This document shows, piece after piece, positions 1-7,920 of a stretch of 63,911 nucleotides of DNA; positions within the stretch are counted from its first letter, which is position 1, and each line of letters starts with the position of its first letter. A program made the position numbers and the translations under genes. Source of the DNA: Chitinophagales bacterium (GTDB taxonomy: Bacteria > Bacteroidota > Bacteroidia > Chitinophagales > Chitinophagaceae). The notes under the pieces are model-generated. The model was given only the letters and a program-made list of their open reading frames with translations, was not told the origin of the DNA and searched no databases. The stretch spans positions 1 to 63,911 of the forward strand of contig JAATFV010000167.1 in assembly GCA_015655015.1 (NCBI GenBank), given 5' to 3'.

Positions 1-275
1 AACTTTTTTACTTCCGCAACAAACTCTTTCGCAGGTTTGAACGCAGGAATAAAATGCTCAGGGATATGTACAGCCACATTCTTCTTGATGTTGCGCCCGA
101 TCTTGGCAGCCCTCTTTTTAGTGATAAAACTCCCGAACCCGCGAATATAAATATTCTCTCCCTGGGACAGGGTTTCTTTCACTTCTTTGAACATGGTTTC
201 CAGCGTCACAAGGACGTCTACTTTAGGTATACCCGTTTTTTCCGATATTTGGTTAACAAGGTCTGCCTTTCTCAT
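1..275 (-). CDS. HU/IHF-family DNA-binding protein (3' end cut by window)
   Basis: A small basic nucleoid protein that bends DNA as a dimer. It reads leftwards from an ATG at 275-273 and runs off the window at base 1 without a stop, giving 91 visible codons; the family is usually 90-100 residues, so little is missing. The sequence shows the family's helical N-terminus, the central turn GFGSF at residues 46-50, a basic beta-arm, and the FKPAKEF signature near the C-terminus. It is divergent from mutY, 164 bases away. Whether it is HU or an IHF-like paralogue cannot be told from this sequence alone. Confidence 0.93.
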   Translation of the reverse strand, partial: MRKADLVNQISEKTGIPKVDVLVTLETMFKEVKETLSQGENIYIRGFGSFITKKRAAKIGRNIKKNVAVHIPEHFIPAFKPAKEFVAEVKK

Positions 276-439
276 GGGGATTAAGTTTTATAAGTTTCTG
301 ATTTTAAATATATAACAAAATTTTTAATTCACACTCCTTGTCTTAAATTCCTTTTTTGGTATCAAAATAATGGATTTGGTTTATTTGTGCAAGAATTCTC
401 TAAAATATTGATTGTGAATTTTATTTCTCCAAAAAAGCC

Positions 440-1519
440 ATGAAAAAAGTCAATTTTACCAGCTGCCTTCTGAAATGGCATAAAACTGAAAATACCCGCC
501 TGATGCCCTGGAAGGGCGAAAAAGACCCCTACAGGATCTGGCTGAGCGAGGTGATCCTGCAACAAACGAGGGTAGAGCAGGGCCGGGCCTATTACGAACG
601 TTTCCTGGAAGCCTTCCCCACCATCCGGGATCTGGCCCGGGCGCCGGAGCAAAAAGTTTTTAAGTTATGGGAGGGCCTGGGGTATTATAGCCGTTGCCGC
701 AACCTGATCGCAACTGCCCAAAAGATCGTTTCAGACCATGAAGGCATATTCCCGTCCACTTATAAGGAGATCCGGGAATTGAAAGGTGTCGGGCCTTATA
801 CGGCCGCGGCCATCGCCTCTTTTGCCTTCAACCTTCCCTATGCCGTCGTCGATGGGAATGTGGTCCGGGTGCTTTCCAGGTATTTCGGGCTCTTTACGCC
901 CATCGATACCAGCTCCGGGAAGAAAGCATACGCTGAGCTGGCCGATTCCTTACTGGATAGGGAACAAGCCGGTAATTACAACCAGGCCATTATGGATTTC
1001 GGCGCCGTAGTATGCAAGCCGCAGAACCCCCTCTGCCCGACCTGTATACAACGTGCCGGCTGCCAGGCTTATCAAGAGGGATGGGTGGCCCAATTACCGG
1101 TAAAAGAAAAGAGCATTCAGAAAAAGAAGCGCTGGCTGACCTATTTTATCCTGGAGACCCCTGAAGAAAAGGTCTATATCCGGCAGCGGACAGGAAAGGA
1201 TATCTGGGAAGATCTTTTTGAATTTGTATTGTGGGAGACGGATAAAGAAGTTTATTCTGAAGAGATCCTCCAATCGGATTTTGTCCGGCGGCTCTTTGGA
1301 CGACAGCCGCTCGCCGTCAGGTATATATCCAGGGTATACCGCCAGGAACTGAGTCACCAGACCATCCGGGGGCAATTTATCACGATCCGCCTGGAAAAAC
1401 CTTTACCTGCTTTGGCAGACTACTTACTTGTTGATAAAGAGAATCTGGAAGAATATGCCTTCCCCAAATTTATTAATGCCTGGCTCCAGGACCCCACTCC
1501 GGTGCAGAACCTCTTTTAA
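440..1519 (+). CDS. mutY: A/G-specific adenine glycosylase MutY
   Basis: A base-excision repair glycosylase that removes adenine mispaired with 8-oxoguanine or G. At 359 residues it is of normal family length. The helix-hairpin-helix segment contains LKGVGPYTAAAIASFAF followed by VVDGN, which carries the catalytic Asp; the catalytic Glu is E37 in SEVILQQT. The [4Fe-4S] ligands follow the C-x6-C-x2-C-x5-C pattern (VVCKPQNPLCPTC and on to GC). The C-terminal part is the NUDIX-like 8-oxoG recognition domain. It is followed by ssb, gldE and gldD on the same strand, an order I recall from gliding Bacteroidota. A long hairpin lies between it and ssb. Confidence 0.96.
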   Translation: MKKVNFTSCLLKWHKTENTRLMPWKGEKDPYRIWLSEVILQQTRVEQGRAYYERFLEAFPTIRDLARAPEQKVFKLWEGLGYYSRCRNLIATAQKIVSDHEGIFPSTYKEIRELKGVGPYTAAAIASFAFNLPYAVVDGNVVRVLSRYFGLFTPIDTSSGKKAYAELADSLLDREQAGNYNQAIMDFGAVVCKPQNPLCPTCIQRAGCQAYQEGWVAQLPVKEKSIQKKKRWLTYFILETPEEKVYIRQRTGKDIWEDLFEFVLWETDKEVYSEEILQSDFVRRLFGRQPLAVRYISRVYRQELSHQTIRGQFITIRLEKPLPALADYLLVDKENLEEYAFPKFINAWLQDPTPVQNLF

Positions 1520-1580
1520 GCAGAAAAATTTATCTTTTTGAGCGAAAAAATTTAATTTTAGTGGGGCTGCGGCCATTTGT

Positions 1581-1622
1581 TCTCGCCCGAAGGTTCTTAA
1601 AAAATGTAACCTTCGGGCGAGA
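1581..1622. repeat. Perfect 15-bp inverted repeat in the mutY-ssb gap
   Basis: The arms are 1581-1595 (TCTCGCCCGAAGGTT) and 1608-1622 (its exact reverse complement), separated by 12 AT-rich bases. No T-run follows on either strand, so it is not a classical intrinsic terminator. It lies about 60 bases after the mutY stop and about 95 bases before the ssb start. A GTG-initiated upstream extension of the ssb frame crosses it, but that extension is not homologous to SSB. Confidence 0.85.
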
Positions 1623-1716
1623 GCGGCTAAATATGGGCTTTCAGTATGAGGGTCCGTGGCCCTTTAGAGAGGAAGTGAGTTACCGGAGACGAATTGTAAA
1701 CTTCAAACTTTGTCGT

Positions 1717-2151
1717 ATGAGAGGAGTAAACAGGGTAATGTTAATTGGAAATTTAGGAAAAGACCCGGATGTGCAGTTTCTGGAAGGCAATATTGCTGTT
1801 GCGAAATTCTCTTTAGCGACGACAGAGACCTTTAAAGACAGAGCAGGAAAGCTGATCTCTCAAACGGAGTGGCATACAGTGGTCCTGTGGCGCGGTCTGG
1901 CGGAGCTCGCCCAGAAATACTTACACAAAGGCAGCCTGGTCTATATTGAAGGCAGGTTGAGGACCCGGAGCTGGGAAGATAAAGAAGGCAATAAAAAGTT
2001 TGCTACCGAAGTGGTAGGAGATAACCTGATCATGCTGGACAAACGTTCGGACAGCGCCTCTCATCCTCCCATCCATCAGGAGGGAATGGAAGGTCTGGGT
2101 AATACAGATACTCCTCCCATGGGGGAGCCTTCCGAAGATCTGCCTTTTTAA
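1717..2151 (+). CDS. ssb: Single-stranded DNA-binding protein
   Basis: A homotetrameric ssDNA-binding protein for replication and repair. I place the start at the ATG at 1717, giving 144 residues, because MRGVNRVMLIGNLGKDP is the canonical SSB N-terminus; the frame stays open upstream to 1561 but that part looks non-coding. The OB fold covers about residues 1-108 (VMLIGNLG, FSLATTETF, TEWHTVVLW, YIEGRLRTRSWED). A short Gly/Pro/His linker follows, then the acidic partner-binding tip EDLPF. It sits between mutY and gldE. Confidence 0.95.
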   Translation: MRGVNRVMLIGNLGKDPDVQFLEGNIAVAKFSLATTETFKDRAGKLISQTEWHTVVLWRGLAELAQKYLHKGSLVYIEGRLRTRSWEDKEGNKKFATEVVGDNLIMLDKRSDSASHPPIHQEGMEGLGNTDTPPMGEPSEDLPF

Positions 2152-2179
2152 TCTGAGATTTATATATAAAAGAATTTGT

Positions 2180-2187
2180 TAAATTTG
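2180..2187 (+). promoter_or_regulatory. Possible -7 element upstream of gldE
   Basis: TAAATTTG matches the Bacteroidota -7 consensus TAnnTTTG, 83 bases before the gldE start. No convincing -33 TTG lies at the expected 19-21 base spacing, and a hairpin follows at 2209-2233. Confidence 0.35.
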
Positions 2188-2208
2188 TTCTAGTCTATTG
2201 CATATTAG

Positions 2209-2237
2209 CAGGCAGGCCATCACGACCTGCCTGTTTA
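2209..2237 (+). terminator. Possible terminator or leader hairpin between ssb and gldE
   Basis: CAGGCAGG (2209-2216) pairs with CCTGCCTG (2226-2233) across a 9-base loop, followed by TTTA. The T-run is short. It may end ssb transcripts or sit in the gldE leader. Confidence 0.5.
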
Positions 2238-2270
2238 TTAAAATAGCAACATTCACGAAACCTGTTTATT

Positions 2271-3617
2271 TTGGATCACCCTTTAACGAAACTGTTTTTA
2301 TCCGATAGCTTCTCACCGGTATTCCTCCTCATTAACCCGCAGGCTACTACTATCCTGGCTATCGTTATCCTTTTTTTATTGATCCTTTCTTTTGTGCTGG
2401 CCGGATCGGAAGTGGCTTTTTTTTCCCTTACCTACAAGGATATCAATATCCTGAAGACCAAGCAGGATACTTCTTGGAAACGGATCGTCACGCTCCTCGA
2501 AGAGCCAAAGACAGTCCTGGCCTCTCTGCTGATCGCCAATACGATCATCAATGTCGCCATTATCATCCTTGCCAATTTCCTGATCGATGAAATGGTCCTG
2601 CTCAAGCAAAGCTTCTGGCTTTTTGAATTTTTGATAAAGGTCATCCTGGTGGCTTTTGTAGTGGTGCTTTTCGGAGAGGTCATGCCGAAGGTCTGGGCTA
2701 CTCAGAACAATCTTCAGTTCGCCTATTACACCTCGGGCATTGTGGAGATCATTCATCTGCTGTTCCGCCGGATCAGCGTCTGGACCGTTCAGAAATCGGA
2801 AGGGCTGGAAAGATTCTTTGGCAGCAGAAAATCAGGGTTCAGCCTTGAAAAGCTGGATTATGAAATAGACCGGTCCACCGATAATGAAGCTTCCGAAGAA
2901 GAAAAGAATATCCTGAAAGGCATCATCAAGTTCGGCAGCATTACGGTAAAACAGATCATGCGGACAAGACTGGACGTCAGCGGGATCGAGTATACTCTTT
3001 CTTTTGCCGGGCTCAGGCAGCGGGTGGACGAATTGCATTATTCCCGCATGCCTGTCTATAAGAGCAGCCTGGACGAGCTGGCCGGGATCATCCATAGCAA
3101 AGACCTGATCCCCTTCCTGAATGAAGCAGCTGATTTTGACTGGCATAAGCTGCTGCGGCCGCCCTTTTTTGTACATGAGCAGAAGCTGATCGAAGATCTT
3201 TTGCAGGAATTTCAGCAGAAAAGGATCCATTTTGCCGTGGTAGTGGACGAATTTGGAGGCACCAGCGGGATTGTAACACTGGAAGATATTCTCGAAGAGA
3301 TCATCGGGGATATCCGGGATGAGTTCGATGAGGAAGAAAGTATCAACAGGCAGCTGGAGGATGGCACCTATGTGTTCGAGGGCCGGACGATGCTCAATGA
3401 CGTTTGCAAAACGATGAACATCTCCGTGGATACCTTTGACAAGGTGAGAGGGGATAGCGATTCACTGGCCGGGCTGATCCTGGAACTATCAGGGGAGATC
3501 CCGAAAGTGAACGATGTGATCTCTTTGGGAGATTTTGAATTTACTATACTGGACGCAGAAAGCAGCCGGATCAAGAAGGTGAAGGTGGCGATCCGGATGC
3601 AGAATCCAACCCCCTGA
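2271..3617 (+). CDS. gldE: GldE-like CNNM/CorC membrane protein
   Basis: A membrane protein of the hemolysin-C/CorC type that in flavobacteria supports gliding motility together with GldD. It has 448 residues. An N-terminal CNNM (DUF21) domain with about four hydrophobic segments covers roughly residues 20-175. A CBS pair covers roughly 215-345 (VKQIMRTRLDV, FAVVVDEFGGTSGIVTLEDILEEI), and a C-terminal CorC/HlyC transporter-associated domain covers roughly 365-440. No in-frame ATG is near the N-terminus; the best start is TTG at 2271. It is followed 64 bases later by gldD, the partner expected from known gld loci. A generic CorC transporter is the alternative, but the gldD neighbour favours GldE. 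Confidence 0.9.
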   Translation: MDHPLTKLFLSDSFSPVFLLINPQATTILAIVILFLLILSFVLAGSEVAFFSLTYKDINILKTKQDTSWKRIVTLLEEPKTVLASLLIANTIINVAIIILANFLIDEMVLLKQSFWLFEFLIKVILVAFVVVLFGEVMPKVWATQNNLQFAYYTSGIVEIIHLLFRRISVWTVQKSEGLERFFGSRKSGFSLEKLDYEIDRSTDNEASEEEKNILKGIIKFGSITVKQIMRTRLDVSGIEYTLSFAGLRQRVDELHYSRMPVYKSSLDELAGIIHSKDLIPFLNEAADFDWHKLLRPPFFVHEQKLIEDLLQEFQQKRIHFAVVVDEFGGTSGIVTLEDILEEIIGDIRDEFDEEESINRQLEDGTYVFEGRTMLNDVCKTMNISVDTFDKVRGDSDSLAGLILELSGEIPKVNDVISLGDFEFTILDAESSRIKKVKVAIRMQNPTP

Positions 3618-3681
3618 CTTACCTCCCGGCCCTCTAAAGGGAGAGGATGCGAAGCTACTTTTAAATATAAAAATTTACCTG

Positions 3682-4362
3682 TTGAAGCTGAATACTTTAA
3701 AGTTATTTTCCCCGGCTGTTGTTTTATTGTTTGTCTCCGGACTTTTCTACTCCTGCAATAGTGTCTATACTCCCAAGCGAAGAGGCTACTTTAAAATAGA
3801 CTTTCCCCCCCACCAATACCAGCTCTTTAATCAAAAAGGCTATCCTTATACTTTCGAATATCCGGTATATGCATCGATTGTACAGGATACCAGCTTTTTT
3901 GAAGCCCGGCCGGAAAATCCCTGGTGGATCAATATCGATTTCCCCCGGTTTAATGCCCGTATCTATATCAGCTATAAAGAGATTGGTCCGCCAACGGACC
4001 AGGGGGCCGTCGGTCAGAGCGGTTCGAAGGCGCCGAACACCTTTGACAAATTGCGGGAGGACGCTTATAAAATGACCTTCAAACACACCTATAAGGCCAG
4101 CTCCATCGATGATTCGGTTATAAGAACCCCGGGCGGGATCAGCGGCATTTTCTTCAAAGTTGGCGGGAATGCAGCTACCGCCCAGCAATTCTACCTGACA
4201 GATACGACGAAACACTTTCTCCGGGGAGCGCTGTATTTCGATGTAGCTCCTAATGAGGATTCCCTTGGGATCGTCAACCGCTTTCTGCAGGCTGATATGA
4301 TGCACCTGATCAACACATTTCACTGGGCATCCCCCTCCCCCCAACCCCCTGAAGGAAAGTAA
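3682..4362 (+). CDS. gldD: Gliding motility lipoprotein GldD
   Basis: A predicted outer-envelope lipoprotein of the gliding/type IX secretion-associated set. The N-terminus has a basic start, a hydrophobic stretch and a lipobox LFYSC with lipidated Cys at residue 25, directly followed by NSVYTPKRRGYFKIDFP, which is typical of GldD. It has 226 residues; the start is TTG, as for gldE. The last residues are Ser/Pro-rich because the gene runs into a C-rich stretch that also recurs between genes (see 4371-4411). It is probably co-transcribed with gldE. Confidence 0.92.
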   Translation: MKLNTLKLFSPAVVLLFVSGLFYSCNSVYTPKRRGYFKIDFPPHQYQLFNQKGYPYTFEYPVYASIVQDTSFFEARPENPWWINIDFPRFNARIYISYKEIGPPTDQGAVGQSGSKAPNTFDKLREDAYKMTFKHTYKASSIDDSVIRTPGGISGIFFKVGGNAATAQQFYLTDTTKHFLRGALYFDVAPNEDSLGIVNRFLQADMMHLINTFHWASPSPQPPEGK

Positions 4363-4435
4363 CCTTCTAATCCCCTAAAGGGGGCGTGTTTCCCAACACC
4401 CTGAGGGAGGAATAATAATTCCTTAGATTTGTATT

Positions 4436-5038
4436 ATGATAGCTATCGATAACGTTCTGGTAAGCGACCTCGTCATAGAAGAGCAATTTGTTTGTGATCT
4501 GCTGAAATGCAAGGGAGGCTGTTGTGAGGATGGAGACGCGGGCGCTCCCCTGGAAAAAGAAGAGATGGACAGGATCAATGAAGTCTATGAGACGGTGAAA
4601 CCCTATCTTACTCCCGCAGGGATAAAAGAGATCGAAAGCCGGGGCCGTTACAATTATGACCGGGAATTCGGATGGGTCACTCCTACCATCGAAGGGAAAA
4701 TGTGCGCATATGGGATAAAGGACGCCAAAGGCATCATCAAATGCGGTATCGAGCAGGCTTATCTCGATGGGAAGACCACCTGGAAAAAGCCTATCAGCTG
4801 TCATTTATACCCTATCAAGATCAACAGGACGAAAGAACACGAAGTGGTGAATTACGAGCCGCGGGATAAAATGTGCAGCCCGGCCTGTGCCCTGGGTAAA
4901 AAGTTGAAAGTGCCCGCCTATGTCTTCCTGAAAGAATCCCTGATCCGAAAATTTGGGGAGAAATTCTATGAGGCGCTGGAACAGGTGGCGCAAAAGTACT
5001 TTGCGAATGCGGGCGAACACCCGAAAGCGACCAAATAA
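4436..5038 (+). CDS. DUF3109 family cysteine-rich protein
   Basis: An uncharacterised 200-residue protein with a pattern of conserved cysteines: CDLLKCKGGCC near residues 20-30, then MCAYG, KCGIE, SCHLYP and MCSPACALG. This arrangement matches DUF3109, a family related to YkgJ-type metal or cluster binding proteins. Its function is unknown. It starts at ATG 4436 and is followed 36 bases later by a LutB-like iron-sulfur protein, so they may share a transcript. The 3' end including the stop codon is duplicated (5020-5064). Confidence 0.85.
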   Translation: MIAIDNVLVSDLVIEEQFVCDLLKCKGGCCEDGDAGAPLEKEEMDRINEVYETVKPYLTPAGIKEIESRGRYNYDREFGWVTPTIEGKMCAYGIKDAKGIIKCGIEQAYLDGKTTWKKPISCHLYPIKINRTKEHEVVNYEPRDKMCSPACALGKKLKVPAYVFLKESLIRKFGEKFYEALEQVAQKYFANAGEHPKATK

Positions 5039-5064
5039 ACCCGCCCGAAACCGACCAAATAAAC
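5020..5064 (+). repeat. 24-bp tandem duplication spanning the DUF3109 stop codon
   Basis: A 21-base block at 5020-5040 recurs at 5044-5064 with one mismatch (period 24). The stop TAA at 5036-5038 lies in the first copy, so the second copy is a non-coding echo of the gene's last codons. Confidence 0.85.
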
Positions 5065-5074
5065 CAAGCATTCC

Positions 5075-6451
5075 ATGACAGATACTGCAGCCAGCTTTAT
5101 TGCCCGAAGCACCATTAAGGCGGAGGATATGGATCACCGCCGGAAGATCAATTTTAATATCGGCAAGTACAATGCGGTGGTGCCGCAGGGTAAGCAGCAA
5201 TTCGGGGAGTTGAACCTGGCGCGGGAAAGGGCAAAAAATATCAAATGGAAGGCGATCGAGAACCTGGACAAGCAATTGGAGGAGTTCGAAGCCGCCTTTA
5301 CAAAAAGGGGGGGAAGGGTGATCTGGGCGGAGGATACAGAAACGGCCCTGGCGGAGATATTAGCCATTTGCAAGGAGAAGAACTGTCGCCAGGTCGTGAA
5401 GAGCAAGAGCATGGTGACCGAAGAGATCAAGCTGAATCATTTCCTGGAAGAGCATCACATCGAGAGTGTGGAGACGGATCTGGGAGAATACATACAACAG
5501 CTGGACGGAGAGCCGCCCTATCATATCGTGACGCCGGCCATGCATAAGAGTAAAGAGGATGTAGCTAAATTATTTCATGAGAAGCTGGATACCAAGCCAG
5601 GACTCAGCCCGGAACAGCTCACCCTGGTAGCCCGGGAAAAGCTGCGAAAGAAATATGTGCAGGCGGAGATCGGTATTACCGGAGCGAATTTTATTATTTC
5701 GGATATCGGCGGTATCGCCCTCACCGAGAATGAAGGAAATGCAAGATTGAGCTGCGCTTTTCCCAAAACGCATATCGTCATCGTAGGATTGGAGAAGGTA
5801 ATTCCCTCCCTGGCGGACCTGGGCTTATTCTGGCCTTTACTGGCTACCTATGGTACCGGACAGCGGCTGACGGTCTATAATACCGTGGTCACCGGCCCCC
5901 GTCAACCGGGTGAAACAGATGGTCCGGAAGAAATGATCGTGATCCTGCTGGATAATGGCAGGACCAATATCCTTGCTAATGAGAAATCCCGGGAAAGCCT
6001 TTATTGTATTCGTTGCGGCGCCTGTCTGAATGCCTGTCCCATCTACAAGAATATCGGGGGGCATAGTTATGGCACGACATACAGCGGCCCTATCGGCTCA
6101 GTGATCACTCCCCATCTCAAGGATATGGGCGAGTGGAAACATCTTAGTTATGCGTCTTCCTTATGTGGTAATTGTACGGAAGTATGTGCCGTGAAGATCA
6201 ACCTGCATGAGCTGTTGCTGGACAACCGTTCCGAGGCGGTAAAAGAAGGATATGCTACCTGGTCGGAGAAAGTGGCCTGGGCGGCATGGAAAAAGGCCAG
6301 CCTGAATCGCCCCCTGATGAATATGGGCAATCGCCGGATGAAGAACTGGCTGGTGAACAAGGTATTCAAGGCCTGGACGGCACATCGGGCCGAATTGGAT
6401 TTTTCTCCCAGGACTTTTAATGAAAGATGGAAGGCTGAGCGGGAGGGGTGA
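5075..6451 (+). CDS. LutB-like lactate-utilisation iron-sulfur protein
   Basis: A cytoplasmic iron-sulfur electron-transfer protein of the LutB/YkgF family, which in other bacteria acts with LutA and LutC to oxidise L-lactate. It has 458 residues. An N-terminal LUD domain (about residues 65-290, with LVAREKLRKKYVQAEIGITGAN in two blocks and ISDIGGIALTENEGNA) precedes two [4Fe-4S] motifs: C311-x2-C314-x2-C317-x3-C321 and C364-x2-C367-x3-C371. A C-terminal domain follows. Neither lutA nor lutC is adjacent; neighbours are DUF3109 and a DUF7033 protein. Lactate oxidation is therefore an inference from family only. Confidence 0.88.
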   Translation: MTDTAASFIARSTIKAEDMDHRRKINFNIGKYNAVVPQGKQQFGELNLARERAKNIKWKAIENLDKQLEEFEAAFTKRGGRVIWAEDTETALAEILAICKEKNCRQVVKSKSMVTEEIKLNHFLEEHHIESVETDLGEYIQQLDGEPPYHIVTPAMHKSKEDVAKLFHEKLDTKPGLSPEQLTLVAREKLRKKYVQAEIGITGANFIISDIGGIALTENEGNARLSCAFPKTHIVIVGLEKVIPSLADLGLFWPLLATYGTGQRLTVYNTVVTGPRQPGETDGPEEMIVILLDNGRTNILANEKSRESLYCIRCGACLNACPIYKNIGGHSYGTTYSGPIGSVITPHLKDMGEWKHLSYASSLCGNCTEVCAVKINLHELLLDNRSEAVKEGYATWSEKVAWAAWKKASLNRPLMNMGNRRMKNWLVNKVFKAWTAHRAELDFSPRTFNERWKAEREG

Positions 6452-6460
6452 TCAGATACG

Positions 6461-7774
6461 ATGCTGTTATATAGTCCCCATATCACTCCCCGCCTTCGTT
6501 ATATTGTCGGCTTTATCAGTAAGGAATTATTTAATGAGGCGATTGAAATTACATCGGATATCGCCGGATTTACCAGGAGTCCGCTGGCCAGATTGAACTA
6601 TTCGGAGACAGCATTCAGCGACGATGAGTTTTTTATCCGGTCTGTCCCGCTATTATTTGAATCAGGAATTATCCACCAGGAGATTGAATGTTTCGAGCTG
6701 AACTATCACAAAGTTTTTTTCGGGACAGAGGGCGATTTCCCTTTCGATATTTTTGCTGCTTCTTTTTATCTGTTGAGCCGGTACGAAGAATATCTGCCCT
6801 ACCGCAAAGATGGATATGGCCGTTATGCGCATACGGAGTCACTGGCTTACCGGGAGGGGTTTCTGGATATTCCCCTCGTGAATATCTGGCTACAGGAATT
6901 TAAAAAGGCGCTGTCCAGGAAGTTTCCGGAGCTGGTCTTTCGCTATCCTTCTTTTAAGTTTATTCCTACTTATGATATTGATATCGCCTGGTCCTACCGG
7001 CATAAGGGATGGAAGCGGAATATGGCGGGTTTTCTCCGGTCGGCCATTAAAGGAGAATGGGGGCGTGTGGGGGAACGGCTCCGGGTATTGCAGCAAAGGC
7101 AGCAGGATCCGTTCGACGCATACGAATGGCTGGATTCCCTGCATTTGTATTGCCGGATGGAGGCGTATTATTTTTTCCTGGTGGCGCAGCGGCATCGGGG
7201 AGTGGACAGGAATATTTCTCCGGCGGCAACAGCCTTGCAGGAGCTGGTCCGCTATCATGCATCCGGCGCTTACAGGGTGGGGGTGCATCCTTCCTGGCAG
7301 AGCGGCGACCGGGAGGCGCTGTTAAAAGAGGAGATCGAATGGATGGAATGTATGACAGAAAAAAGGATCACCCGCAGCCGGCAGCATTACATACGGTTTA
7401 CCTTACCCGGAACTTACCGGCACCTGCTGAAATATGGGATCGAACAGGATTTTTCCATGGGTTATGGCAGCATTAATGGTTTCCGGGCTTCTGTAGCTTC
7501 CTCTTTTTACTGGTATGACCTGGAAAAGGAAGAGACGACAGGGCTGCGGATCTTTCCTTTTTGTTTTATGGACGCCAATGCATTTTACGAACAGAACTAT
7601 ACGGCCGGGCAGGCCATGAATGAACTGTTGCACTATTACCGCCTGATCCGGAAAGTCAACGGGTTGATGGTGACGGTCTGGCATAATTCCTTCCTTGGCT
7701 CAGACCCGTTATATGCGGGGTGGAGGGAGGTGTATGAGACTTTCCTGCGCGAGGAGGTGTTCTGGGATTCGTAG
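6461..7774 (+). CDS. DUF7033 / polysaccharide deacetylase-like protein
   Basis: A 437-residue protein resembling Bacteroidota proteins with an N-terminal DUF7033 region (about 1-160) and a carbohydrate-esterase-4-like barrel. The segment FIPTYDIDIAW has the Asp pair D172/D174 expected at the start of a metal-dependent deacetylase barrel. Later motifs are YRVGVHPSW (candidate His ligands) and MVTVWHNSF near the end. No signal peptide is visible, so it is probably cytoplasmic. It follows lutB-like by 9 bases, indicating an operon. The substrate is unknown; I am sure of the broad family only. Confidence 0.75.
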   Translation: MLLYSPHITPRLRYIVGFISKELFNEAIEITSDIAGFTRSPLARLNYSETAFSDDEFFIRSVPLLFESGIIHQEIECFELNYHKVFFGTEGDFPFDIFAASFYLLSRYEEYLPYRKDGYGRYAHTESLAYREGFLDIPLVNIWLQEFKKALSRKFPELVFRYPSFKFIPTYDIDIAWSYRHKGWKRNMAGFLRSAIKGEWGRVGERLRVLQQRQQDPFDAYEWLDSLHLYCRMEAYYFFLVAQRHRGVDRNISPAATALQELVRYHASGAYRVGVHPSWQSGDREALLKEEIEWMECMTEKRITRSRQHYIRFTLPGTYRHLLKYGIEQDFSMGYGSINGFRASVASSFYWYDLEKEETTGLRIFPFCFMDANAFYEQNYTAGQAMNELLHYYRLIRKVNGLMVTVWHNSFLGSDPLYAGWREVYETFLREEVFWDS

Positions 7775-7852
7775 TGTGTGGCAGTGTGATGGGTTTGCCT
7801 GCGTCCTGGAGGAGGATGGGCCTGGCCTGCGGCCTGGAGGAGGGTTTACCCT

Positions 7853-7920
7853 GCATCCTGAAGGATGCGGGAGCCATATTTTATTGCGCCCTTGTCGGGC
7901 GCGAAAGCACTGCGTGCTTT
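7853..7920. terminator. Array of three hairpins between convergent genes
   Basis: Three adjacent perfect stems: GCATCCT/AGGATGC (7853-7868, loop GA), GCGCCC/GGGCGC (7886-7902, loop of 5) and AAAGCAC/GTGCTTT (7904-7920, loop TGC). They separate the DUF7033 gene from purH and probably end both transcripts. T-runs are short, so the terminator role is inferred. Confidence 0.6.

Noticed and set aside
1561..1716. Upstream extension of ssb from a GTG
   Set aside because: The 52 extra residues precede the canonical SSB start, are not SSB-like and cross a long hairpin.
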